From: Lactifluus volemus
Taxonomy: Eukaryota; Basidiomycota; Agaricomycetes; Russulales; Russulaceae
Assembly (NCBI GenBank): GCA_022376515.1
Contig: WTXI01000012.1
Coordinates: 372,001 to 436,000 of the forward strand
Direction: 5' to 3'
Length of the DNA: 64,000 bases
Within the stretch, counting starts at the first letter, position 1. The number at the start of each line of letters is the position of its first letter. Shown piece by piece: positions 12,269 through 22,983 of this stretch. A program made the translations under genes and the position numbers. The notes beneath the pieces were generated by a model, which was not told where the DNA came from, searched no databases, and was given only the letters and a program-made list of their open reading frames with translations.

Positions 12269-13368
12269 ATGCGTCTATTCAAGCACCTTTCTCTTCTCGG
12301 TCTGTTCTTCGGGGCTCGTGCATCGTCCCTTAAGACGCGAGAGCCAGCAGCACACCCTCTAGATGCACGCGAGCTCCTCGACGTGTGCGCGCTCGTGAAA
12401 ACAAGTGATGTTGATTTCCCCGACCAAGTTGCTATTTTGTCTTTCATGGGCATCATATGTCGGTCAATCCGCTAGACTATACTATGACACCATACCTTAT
12501 CGAATGTCTCAGGCCTGTGTAAATCATCCCTTCCCGCTTTCATTCAGACGAACCCATACGCAATCGTGGCAGTCGCGGAAGCCCAGGGCGGAGCATCGAC
12601 TGTCACCTCCGTTTTGTCGGACATCGTACGTGAAACGGAGAGATGCCTTGAGCATTTATTCTAACTTGACTTGAACTTCAGATCGACCTCTATGCCGCAA
12701 TTAGCAACTGCCCCTACCCGGACCACAGCATCCCCGTCTGTGTTGACAGAAACGCGTGCGCGTTTAAATGCATGGACGGCTTCACGGCTTCCCCGCCCGA
12801 CAACCCGACGACGTGCGTTTGTGACGCATCCTCGGTCGTCTGCAACGGCCAGTGTGTGGAACCTGGGTCGTGTCCCACAAGCGCTCCGTCGACAAAGAAG
12901 AAACGTTGGATTGGCAGCGGTACCTGTGCGGAGATGGGTCCTGAATGGGCTGCATGTGGTGTCTTTGGCGGCGGTGCCCGTTCATGGGAGTGCATCAATA
13001 CAGCTCGCGATCTCGAAAGCTGTAAGTACTTCCCCGGGAACTTTTTTTTGCCTGTATATGCGCATATCGACTGACGCGGGTTTCGTCTTGATTCAGGTGG
13101 CGGGTGCATGTTACCTCTGACACCTTATGTTCCAATCGGCCAGGATTGTTCTTCCCTCCCCGGTGTCGCAGACGTCGCCTGTATTGGAGGCGAATGTGTT
13201 GTCCACCGTTGCCTCCCAGGATACGTTCCTACTCGCGACGGCAGCCATTGCATCTCTAGGCACAGAAAGATTTTACCGCATTCTGAGTATGACGAAGACG
13301 AAGCTGAGTCTGTACCTGCGAGAGTTTATGGGCCTGGACACGTCCCTCTGGGGAAACATAAAAAGTGA
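12269..13368 (+). CDS. P3: PriA/CPL1-like secreted cysteine-rich protein
   Basis: Exons 12269-12458, 12513-12625, 12682-13021 and 13097-13368 encode 304 residues in phase. It has a signal peptide at residues 1-20, then the family cysteine scaffold: CLCKSS, NCPYPDHS, CVCDASSVVCNGQCVEPGSCP, TCAEMGPEWAACG, WECINT, CGGC and GQDCSSLPGVADVACIGGECVV. Exon 2 starts six bases later in the alignment than in the siblings, which removes two residues but keeps the frame. The substitution NPCGF to NACAF leaves the cysteine in place. The tail is GHVPLGKHKK. Intact; likely secreted, with the same inferred extracellular role as P1. Confidence 0.8.
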
Positions 13369-14778
13369 ACGCTCCACCCCGGGCCTATTTAGACTTGCTA
13401 TATGTATTATGGGCAGAGAAAAGAACACTGGACACTATTATTTTTCCGATTAGATGCTTTCTCTGAGTTCAGACCCGTAGTCTCTCACTTTAAGTCATAC
13501 TAGTACTTACATTCCGCTCCGTTTCACGGTTTGATTCCTGCCATTCGTTTGTTACATTGTGGGTGCACACAGTCGTGACGTTTTCTGAATAATGCCCCAT
13601 TAGTACTGTTCAACTAAACGCGTAGTACGTGATTGTAATATCGCTCGAATTCGGAAGCTACTGTTGGTTCACGTGATCATGATAGTTGTCCGTCTGCGAT
13701 CCCGCCGAGTTCAATTCGACCCGCAAGTCGCTCGTCATTGCTCGAGGCAGGCGGGGACTACGAAGGTCACCACACAAATGGCTAAGCTTTATTTAGTACA
13801 CGGCGGGGCGGCGCCTCGTGCCTCGTGACATGGCACCGCGCCCACCACCGCAAGTGCGGGGACGCCTCCCCCGGGCCGACGCAAATACTTCTTTCTCATT
13901 TTACCTTTGACACCGGCAGGCAAGTGCGCGTATAGTAGGCATATCCAAATTTGTAAATGAATCGGCCTGAAAACCGCTTCAGCGGCTCCCAAGCGAATCA
14001 CAGTTTCAGCCACAGGAAAACTGTGCATGCTAGCCAAGCTCGGCTAGCATCGGCTGCGACCAAATATTCTCATACTCCGAGATGGTGGCAAACTCTGCGT
14101 CGCTAGCTGGAGTAAACCTCTTATTCTAAGCGCCCTATTGTCCAGAGTATGACTCTCATATTCTGAGTCAGTGGCAGCATGGAGTTTTCCTTTGCAGCTA
14201 TTCAGGTAGTGCTGGGCATGTTCCTCGTTCTCATACTGTACTAGTAATGTGAACCACGCCACCATGACACTGTTGTGCAATTTCATTACTGTCAGTGTAT
14301 TCGTGACCCTGACCTGAAAGGCCTGAAATGGCAGGTGACACGGCGCCTGCGTGATGGAACCATATTTGGGATACTCCTTACTGATGGCATTCTACTACCA
14401 CTGTCCTTTCATATCTTGCTATTTTTCAGGTTGAACTAAGCTTTTATGAATAAGGTGCTATTGTAGCTCCAAGGGTCATTCATTCCTAGCTGTGGTTTGA
14501 GCCACAGAGCCTCATCAGTTTATTGCCAAGTGTACTGCCAGTGGACAATCATACGGTCACTGCCGAGTGTAACTCACACCATTTGTAAGTTATATAATAT
14601 TTGGAACCCCTATCACGTCAAAGTTAGGAATGGTGGAATCATGTGAAAGCTGTTAGTGCCTTCACGGTCATGTGGAACAACTACTTTCGTAGCAAGCAAT
14701 CCAAGCTCTTCGTTCCCAATTTCTTCCTCAGCGTTATCTCGCTTTCCTCTGAACTGCTGAGTTCAAATTCACTTCTTC
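13369..14778. repeat. spacer of array unit 3
   Basis: No gene. Shared 3' flank (13500-13800), a shortened middle, module U copy 3 and a promoter region that has diverged more than in the other units (14440-14770). Confidence 0.5.
14062..14238 (-). repeat. upstream module U, copy 3 (frame broken)
   Basis: Same block as at 8.3, 11.6 and 18.2 kb. The minus-strand frame is shifted midway, so only the first part (EYESHTLDNRALRIRGL) resembles the others. Confidence 0.45.
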
Positions 14779-14786
14779 ATATAAAG
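14779..14786 (+). promoter_or_regulatory. TATA box of P4
   Basis: ATATAAAG lies 99 bases before the P4 ATG. The leader that follows matches the family. Confidence 0.6.
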
Positions 14787-14877
14787 CCATTGTACTGCGG
14801 GCCTGCGGCTCCCCGGGGTCATTTCTCTTGCCCTATCCATTCTCTTTTTCTCAGGCAGAGACTTTCCTACTCACGGT

Positions 14878-15981
14878 ATGCGTCTCTTCAAGCTCCTTTC
14901 TCTTCTCAGTCTGTTCTTCTGCACTCGTGCATCGTCCCTTAAGACGCGACAGCCGGCGTCACACTCTCTAGATGCACGCGACCTCTCCAACCTGTGCGCG
15001 TTCGTGAACTCAGAGCTTACTATCTCCGACCCAAACTTTAATGTTTTTTCCGTTGGCCCGATAGGTCGGTCACTCCCCCAGAGCATACAGTGACACCGTT
15101 CCTTATCGAATGTCTCAGATGCGTGCCTGTGTACATCGACCCTTCAGGATTTCGTTCAGACAGACCCAGTCGCATCCACGGCAGCCAGCGAAGCCCTGAA
15201 CGGAGCATCGACTGTTATCGACGAATTGACTGGCCTCGTACGTGAAACGGAGAGATGCCTTAAGCATTTATTCCAACTTGACTTGAAATTCAGATCCTCG
15301 TAGCTGTCTCACATTCGGGCTGCAACTACCCGGACCACAGCGATCCCGTCTGTGTTGGCCAAGACCCGTGTGGGTTTACATGCACGGAGGGCTTCACGGC
15401 TTCCCCGCCAGATAACTCGACGACGTGCATTTGCGAGGCACCCTCGGTCGTCTGCAACGGCCAGTGTGTGGAAGCTGGGCCATGCTCTACAAGCGCTCCA
15501 AAAATATCAAAGGAGAAACGCTGGCTTGGCAGCGGCACTTGTGCCGAGATGGGCCCTGAATGGGCTGCATGTGGTGTCTTTGGCGGCGGTGCCCGCTCGT
15601 GGGAGTGCATCAATACGGCCCGCGATCTCGAAAACTGTGAGTACTTCCCCGAGAACTTTTTTGCCTCTATATGCGCATATCGACTGACGCCGGTTTCGTC
15701 TTGATTCAGGTGGCGGATGCATGCTACCTTTGACACCTTATGTTCCAATCGGCCAGGATTGTACTTCCCTCCCCGGTGTCGCGGACGTTGCCTGTATTTC
15801 AGGTGAATGTGTTGTCCACCGTTGCATCCCGGGATACGTTGTCGCGCGCGACGGCAACCACTGCGTCTCTAGGCATGGAAAGATTTCACAGCATTCTGGG
15901 CACGACGAGGACGAAGCTGAGTCTGTACCTGCGGGAGTTTATGGGCTGGAACACGTCCCTCTGCGGAAACGGGAACATTGA
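14878..15981 (+). CDS. P4: PriA/CPL1-like secreted cysteine-rich protein
   Basis: Exons 14878-15064, 15119-15237, 15294-15636 and 15710-15981 encode 306 residues in phase. Signal peptide, then ACLCTSTL, GCNYPDHSDPVCVGQDPCGF, CICEAPSVVCNGQCVEAGPC and the KISKEKRW linker found only here and in P2. The C-terminal block is GQDCTSLPGVADVACISGECVVHRC. Exons 1-3 and intron 1 are almost identical to P2, so the two separated recently or were homogenised. P4 keeps the T that P2 has lost. Intact and expected to be secreted. Confidence 0.8.
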
Positions 15982-18671
15982 ACGGTCCACCCTCTTTAGA
16001 CTTTCTATATGTATTATGGGAAGAGAAAAGAACATTGGACACTTACTTACTTATCTGATTAGATGCGATCAGACCCGTAGTCTCCGAGTCTCCTTTTAGG
16101 TCATACTTACACCCTGTTCCATTTTATTGTCGTGCGTGCCATTCGGACCATCGTTTGTTATCCTAGGCTTTGTGTGCGTTATATTGTGGGTGCACACAGT
16201 CGTGACGTTTTCTGAATAATACCCCATTAGTACTGTTCAAATAAACACGTAGTATGTGATTAGATATTGGGTCAAAAATCGTTTAAAAGTATTTCAGAGG
16301 CTATGTTGGCTCACATGATAGTTGTCCGTTATGTCGCCGACTACAATTCGACCCGCAAGTCGCCCATCATTGCTCGAGGCAGGCGGGGGTTACGAAACTC
16401 AGCACACAAATGGCTAAGCTTTATTTAATACTCGGCGGGGCGGCGCCTCGCCGCCGACTTTTTCAGCTCGATTATCCCTTCCGCACAGTCAATTGGCGAA
16501 ACGGGACCTGTCATGTTATGCGCAATCGTTCCATTTTTGTTTTTGTTTTCCTCCACGTCTCGCAACACCCTACCTAGTGCTATCGCGGTCTTGAGTAGGC
16601 AGGCCAACGGAAAAGGTACGAGCTCTATGCGGTGGATCATTTAAAGAATGTATGCTAGCACTGGCAGCTTGGCTCGCAGCGACAATCAATCCCAGGCCGC
16701 TGGTGCGTCACGGTCATGTGATGACCATATGATACAGCTCTGTTCCAGGCAGAGACAGATCGCTCGTTGCGCATGCAGTGGCGTTCGGGGAAACGTGCTC
16801 TGGCAGTACCCATGCGTCTGATATTACATCAAAAGAAGGACTGGTACTAGTACTGGTACGAGTAGCGCGAGTGCGATTCTGCATGGATTTCCTAGCACAC
16901 GTCCCACAGGCTGGGGGTTAATTCCGAGTCCGAGTCTTCAGCTTCATCAGCTTTATATTAGCCTCTGCTTTGACTTGACAGCCGGACAGCCTATTCCTGC
17001 GGCCACTGAGAGTGAGAGAACGCGCCGCTACTAGTACTACTGGCACTAGCCATAATAGTAGTGGAAGTAAATATGCAGCCTTCGAGTTGGCACGTGCGTC
17101 AAATACTAAGCTTGATGTTGCAGAAGAAGAACTTGAGCTTCCGATGGCGTCGAGCGTACTGAAGTAGGTATGTGCTAGTACGGTTTTGGCGCAGATCAAC
17201 TACGCCGAGGGCACCAGGCGATCACAACCCAGGGACTCGGAAACTTTCCGAGATGAGTCCCAAGCAAGCCGGGCCCGGAACGTCTCATCATGTGGCATGG
17301 AGAGCACGGTGAACGTGTTTTGTGACATTCTCCCAATTCAAGCTGAGCCGAGAGCTGACCGGCGTAGATGGGGGCCCAGTTTGTGTTGGGCTTCTAGGCT
17401 GTTCCGGGTTAGCATTTCAGAAGGGGTCGCAATTGGAAGTAAGAGGTGTTGGACTTCAAGCTTCATGAGACGCAAAGAGGGACCCAGAGAGAAACGGGCA
17501 TACTGGGATATTTGGGTTGGAAAGGGAGGAAGGGTTGGGATGGGGAAATGGGAAAAAGGCCAGGGAAGGAGGGCTTACACCTAGTGGAGACACAATTAGT
17601 CTTTAAGTGGAGAAGTGTGACTAGACATGTCAGATACATCCGGAGATACTCTCGCCGACTCGGACGGCGAAAATGAGAACCGCCTTTGGTCGCTCTAGTC
17701 ACACACGATAGGGCTATCTTACATTGCAAGTGATTGAGGCCTTACGTCTGTGACGCGTGCTGGGTGGCCGTGGTGAGGAGCGCCCCACGTCGAGATGCAC
17801 CGGGATACGGTCTTGCAAGCTGGTTAATCCTCTTCCGGCATGTCATCTCAGATGCAAGGCACGAGGGGTGACTATCAAAAGGAATAAGGCACATCCCGAA
17901 TTCGCAGTTCCTTTTCTTTAAAAAAAAAACCTGTATTGTGTATATCGCAACATGTAGCTATGATAAAGACGCGGTCCCCGGAGTACAGGAGTGGATCATG
18001 CGGCGGGAGAGAAAGGAGTGGGTGGTAGCGTTGGGCCGAACGTGAGGTCGGAGTTTGGTGGTGTTACGGGGGGAGGGATCGAGGTTCGTAGTATATGCTA
18101 AACTTCGGGGTCGGCCGACCACTGAGACAGGGCTAGCCCCGGGCTGTCAGCCGCAGGAAAATCGTGCATGCAAGCCGAGCTCGGCTAGCAATAACCGTTT
18201 TCCTGATGATTTCCGAGAAACACGGCGGCCATTGCCTGAAATGGCCTGCGAACAAAAAATTATCATACTCCGAGATGGTGGCAGACTCTGTCTCACCAGC
18301 TAGTAAACATCTTATTCCAAGCGCCCTATCGTCCAGAATATAGTTCTCATATTCTGGGTCAGTGGCAGCACGGAGCTTTCCTTTGCAGCTATTCAGGCAG
18401 TCCTGGGAATGTTCCCTGTTCTCATAACTTACTGTACTAGTAATGTCAACCACGCCACCACGACACCGTTGTGCAATTTCATAACTGTCAGTGTATTCCG
18501 AGTCAACTTTCGACCCTGACCCTGAAATGGCAGGTGACACGCCTCCGTGATGGAACCATATTTGGGGTGCTCCTTTCTGATGACATTCTTCATTTCATAC
18601 AGTATCTAGCTGTGGTATGAGCTACAGAGCCCTCATCGGTTTTCTATCGCCGAGTGTACCTTACACCATTG
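15982..18671. repeat. spacer of array unit 4, with two extra insertions
   Basis: No gene. It has the shared 3' flank and middle blocks. Compared with unit 1 it carries extra DNA at about 17275-17797 and about 17911-18150; the second begins with a run of ten A's. Module U copy 4 and the promoter region follow. Confidence 0.5.
18243..18425 (-). repeat. upstream module U, copy 4
   Basis: The minus-strand frame is open across the block and further upstream (EYENYILDDRALGIRCL, ATISEYDNFLFAGHFR). This is the longest continuous version, about 135 codons with flanks. Confidence 0.5.
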
Positions 18672-18680
18672 TATATAAAG
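18672..18680 (+). promoter_or_regulatory. TATA box of P5
   Basis: TATATAAAG lies 97 bases before the P5 ATG. Confidence 0.65.
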
Positions 18681-18768
18681 CCCTTGTACTGCGGGCTAGA
18701 GGCTCCTTGGGGTCATTTCTCTTGCCCTATCCATTCTTTTCTCGTGCGGAGACTTTCTTACTCGCAGT

Positions 18769-19875
18769 ATGCGCTTCTTCAAGCTTCTTTCTCTTCTCTG
18801 TCTGTTCTTCTGGGCTCGTGCATCGTCCCTTAAGACTCGAGAGCCAGCATCACACCCTCTAGATGCACGCGAGCTCCCCGACGTGTGCGCATTGGTGAAC
18901 GAATATCTTGCTGTCCCCCTCCAGAGTGGTTATAAGGATTCAGTTGGCTTTCTATGTCAGTCATTCCCCTAGACTATACTGTGACACCGCTCCTTATCGA
19001 ATGTCTCAGATGTCTGCCTATGTAAATCAGACCTTCCCGTTTTTATTCAGACAAACTCAATCGCCATCGCGGGAGTCAAAGAAGCCCTGGGCGGAGCACC
19101 GACTGTCACCTCCATTTTGACAGACCTCGTACGTGAAACGTAGAGATGCCTTGAGCAATTATTCTAACTTGATTTATCTGAACTTCAGATCGACAGTTTT
19201 GCCGGATTTGCGCACTGCCTCTACCCGGACCACAGCATTCCCGCTTGTTTTGACATCAACCCGTGCGGGTTTCATTGCACGGACGGCTTCACGGCTTCCC
19301 CGCCAGACAACCCGACAACATGCGTTTGCGAAGCACCCTCGGTCGTCTGCAACGGCCAGTGTGTGGAGGCTGGGTCATGCCCCTCAAGCGCTCCGTCAAC
19401 AACGAAGAAGCGCTGGCTTGGCAGCGGTACCTGTGCGGAGATGGGTCCTGAATGGGCTGCATGCGGTGTCTTTGGCGGCGGTGCCCGTTCATGGGAGTGC
19501 ATCAATACGGCCCGCGATCTCGAAAGTTGTAAGTACTTCCCCGATACTTGTTTTTTGCCTCTATATGCGCATATCGACTGACACGGGTTTCGTCTTGATT
19601 CAGGTGGCGGGTGCGTGTTACCCCTGACACCTTATGTTCCAATTGGCCAGGATTGTTCTTCCCTCCCCGGAGTCGCAGATGTCGCCTGTCTTGCAGGTGA
19701 ATGTGTTGTCCACCGTTGTCTCCCAGGATACGTTATCGCGCGCGACAGCACCCATTGCGTCTCTAGGCACGGAAAGCTTTCACAGCATTCTGGGTACAAC
19801 GAGGACGAAGCTGAGTCTGTACCTGCGAGAGTTTATGGGCTGGAACACGTCTCTCTGCAGAAACGGAAACATTGA
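18769..19875 (+). CDS. P5: PriA/CPL1-like secreted cysteine-rich protein
   Basis: Exons 18769-18955, 19010-19128, 19189-19528 and 19604-19875 encode 305 residues in phase. The signal peptide (MRFFKLLSLLCLFFWARASS) contains an extra Cys. The scaffold follows the siblings: VCLCKSDL, HCLYPDHSIPACFDINPCGFHC, CVCEAPSVVCNGQCVEAGSCP, WECINT, CGGC and GQDCSSLPGVADVACLAGECVV. All introns are GT-AG, with a CTGAC branch-like site in intron 3. Intact. Confidence 0.8.
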
Positions 19876-20724
19876 ACGGTCCACCTTCTTTAGCCTTGCT
19901 AAGTGTATTATGTGGAGAGAAAAGAACATTGGACACTGATTAGATGCTTTCTCTGAGGTCAGACCCGTAGTCTCTCCTTTTAGGGCATACTTACACCCCG
20001 TTCCGTTTTACTATTTGATTCGTGCCTTTCTGGGCCGTCGTAGCTATCCTAGGCTTTGTGTGCGTTAGATTGTGGGTGCACGTGCACACAGTCGTGATGT
20101 TTCCTGAATAATAATATTCCTCGATAGTGCTGTTCAGCGAAGTTCGTACTACCTGATTGTCATGTTGGGTCACTTAAGCACTTCGGGGACGCATTGCCGA
20201 TCATAGAGCTACTACTACTCGGCGGCCCGGGAAAGGATGAACAACTGCCACTAGACCATAATAGTACAATCCGCTATTTCATAATGCATAGGGGTTTTTT
20301 TTTGTTTTTTTTATCCGCGTTTTTATAGCGCAATGTGTCTACAACTGACAAAGATGCGCTCGACATGACAATCTGAACCATCGAAACTAATCTGGTGGGC
20401 TAGGGCGTATTGATGCATAAAGGTTGTCCCAACCCTAAAGCTAGATTTATGCATCACAAGATATGTCACACATGTGTGACAATCTGTGACACTTGTCGAA
20501 ATGTGTGCATGGCTATAAACAGAACTGCTAAGGGGACTGACTAGTTTTCATTGTTTGTGTGCAATGTAGTGTCTCGATACCAGTGATGCAGTGACTACGC
20601 AAAAGGTACCTTAGCTGTGGTTTGAGCTACAGAGCCTCATCAGCTTTTTATCGCCCAGTGTAGTACCACTGTTCCGGACAACCGTGACACAACCATTTGC
20701 CGAGTGTACCTTACTACAACATTC
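19876..20724. repeat. spacer of array unit 5
   Basis: No gene. Shared 3' flank to about 20170, then AT-rich sequence with poly-T runs, a small palindromic element (20411-20456) and the family promoter. Confidence 0.5.
20411..20456. mobile_element. short palindromic element related to the 38.8 kb MITE
   Basis: Perfect 11-base inverted arms (tgatgcataaa / tttatgcatca) enclose ggttgtcccaaccctaaag. The same core occurs inside the larger element at 38.78 kb, so this looks like a minimal or deleted member of one family. Confidence 0.5.
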
Positions 20725-20732
20725 TATATAAG
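20725..20732 (+). promoter_or_regulatory. TATA box of P6
   Basis: TATATAAG lies 89 bases before the P6 ATG, the shortest spacing in the family. Confidence 0.6.
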
Positions 20733-20813
20733 CTATGTATTGCGGCTCCTCGGGATCATTCCTTTGCTCTATCCATTCCTTTTTTCTCGTGCAGAGACTT
20801 TCTTACTCGCGTT

Positions 20814-21909
20814 ATGCATCTCTTCAAGTTTCTTTCTCTTCTCTGTCTGTTCTTCGGGGCTCGTGCATTGTCGTCCCTTAAGACGCGAGGACCAGGATCA
20901 CACCCTCTAGCTGCACGTGAGCTCCTCGATGTGTGCGCGTTCATGAGCGGAGATATTATTATCCCCAACGCAGAAGATTTTTATTTTCCTGTTGGCGCGA
21001 TAGGTCGGTCAATCCCCCAGAGTATACTGTGACACCGTTCCTTATCGAATGTCTCAGATGTCTGCCTGTGTACATCATCACTTCCCCTTTTCATTCAGAC
21101 AAACCCAATCGCAGTCGCGGCAGTCAGGGAAGCCCGGGGCGGAGAACCGACTGTCACCTCCATTTTGACGGACCTCGTACGTGAAACGTAGAAATCCCTT
21201 GAGCAGTTATTCTAACTTGACTTGAACTTCAGATCAACAAAGCTGCCGCACATTCATGCTGCCTCTACCCGGACCACAGCATTCCCTCCTGTGTTGATGG
21301 AAACCCGTGCGGGTTTCGTTGCACGGACGGCTTCACGGCTTCCCCACCTGACGACCCCACAACATGCATTTGCGAGGCACCCTTGGTCGTCTGCAATGGC
21401 CAGTGTGTGGAAACCATAAGCTCTCCGTTAACAACAAAGCAGAAACCCTGGCTTGGCGGCCATACCTGTGCTGAGATGGGTCCTGAATTGCCTGCATGCG
21501 GTGTCTTTGGCGGCGGTGCCCGTTCATGGGAATGCATGAATACGCTCCGCGATATCCACACCTGTAAGTACTTTCCCGAGAATGTTTTTGCCTCTATATG
21601 CACATATCGACTGACACGGGTTTCGTCTTGATTCAGGTGGCGGATGCTTGCTACCCCCTGACATCGTATGTTCCAATCCGCCAGGACTGTACTTCTCTCC
21701 CCAGTGTCGCAGATGTCGCCGGTATTGCAAATGAATGTGTTGTCCACCGTTGCCTCCCGGGATACGTTCCCGCGCGCGACGGCATCCATTGCGTCTCCAG
21801 GCATGGAAGGATTTCACCGCATCCTGAGTACGACGAGGACGAAGCTGAGTCTGTACCTGCCACGGTTTATGGGCTCGAACACGTCCCTCTGCGGAAACGG
21901 AAATATTGA
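20814..21909 (+). pseudogene. P6: PriA/CPL1-like gene with a frameshift in exon 4
   Basis: Exons correspond to 20814-21003, 21058-21176, 21233-21563 and 21637-21909. Exons 1-3 are open, with a signal peptide and most of the family cysteines. Exon 4 is 273 instead of 272 bases. Five C's at about 21654-21658 replace the four seen in P5, so translation leaves the frame right after CGGC and stops within about 30 codons. Further decay is visible: the linker cysteine (GSCP) is lost, and DVACIAG has become DVAGIAN, losing another conserved cysteine. The copy is probably non-functional and has been relaxed for some time. Confidence 0.7.
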
Positions 21910-22983
21910 ACACTCCACCTCTTTCTCTGAGTTCAGACCCGTAGTCTCTCCTTTTAGGTCATACTTACACCCCGTTCCGTTCTACTATTTGATTCATGCC
22001 CTTCTGGATCGTCGTTTGTTATCCTAGGCTTTGTGTGCGTTACATTGTGGGTGCACACAGTTGAGATGTTTCCTGAATAATAATGATATTCCCCATTAGA
22101 GATGTTCAGCTAAACACGTACTACCTGATTATAATATTGGGTCACTTAAAGCAATTCGGAGGCAGTGACATGTAATGTCATGTATACTACAGTATGCGTC
22201 ACGTGATAGTTGTCCGCTATACCGCCACGTGATCGCGTCTTAAGTCAACGGAAAAGAAACGAGCTCTATGCGGTGTATCATTTAAAAAGTATGCTAGCAG
22301 CGGCGATCAACCCTTTGGTTCATCATGATGACCATATGATACAGCTCTGCTCCAACCGAGATTACATCAAATAGACAGCCAGGATGTCAGGAGGGGAAGG
22401 CGCACACCTGAGGGGCGAATATGTGGAGAGTCCTTTAGTGGAGAAACGTGACTTGCGCCAATGACCACACCCCTAACCGCTTCTAGTCCAAAGCCAAATG
22501 AGTGTAAGCCATTGAAGAAATAGTGAAATGGCAGGCGTCCTGTGGTGACGCACCTTGCGTGCTGGCCGTTCTGGCGTGTCGTTCCATATGTGTGACACGG
22601 CGAGAGATCTCTGCGTCATTTCATGGCAGTTCAGATGAAAGCTGCCAACTAATGTAAGTTTGTTTAACTGGGCAAGCCAATGACATCACGTTCACGTGAT
22701 ATAATTAGCAAGTGTGGGGATTGCCGAAGCGGAGTTAAAAGAGAAAGGACGACCTGAGGATGCTGCGCCTATTACACTTGCCCAGACTTCACGCGGTTCA
22801 CGGTCGGCGTTGGCTGTCATTCCTTGCTGATTCGGTCGACCGGACTCGCAATCCTGATAAGTTGTTGCGCGCTTATCATCCATATGCAGTATGCACAGTC
22901 ACCTGTCACATCACAGCGGTTTGCGCCTCATGAGGCAGTGCCCATAATATATGCCTCAAATCATCCCCTTCTCCTGATCGATT
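21910..22983. other. 3' flank of P6 and upstream region of the STAND gene
   Basis: Shared array 3' flank to about 22350, then unique sequence. A TATA-like ataatatatg lies at 22946-22955, just before the ATG at 22984. No gene seen. Confidence 0.45.

Noticed and set aside
17186..17729. Overlapping frames on both strands in the unit 4 spacer
   Set aside because: They lie in an insertion absent from other units and show no protein-family features.
6213..21804. Long minus-strand open frames inside every P gene (SHERAPPPKTPHAAHSGP-type, up to 179 codons)
   Set aside because: They mirror exon 3 of the secreted-protein genes and recur only because the sense strand is conserved. They cross sense introns and have no start or splice logic of their own.
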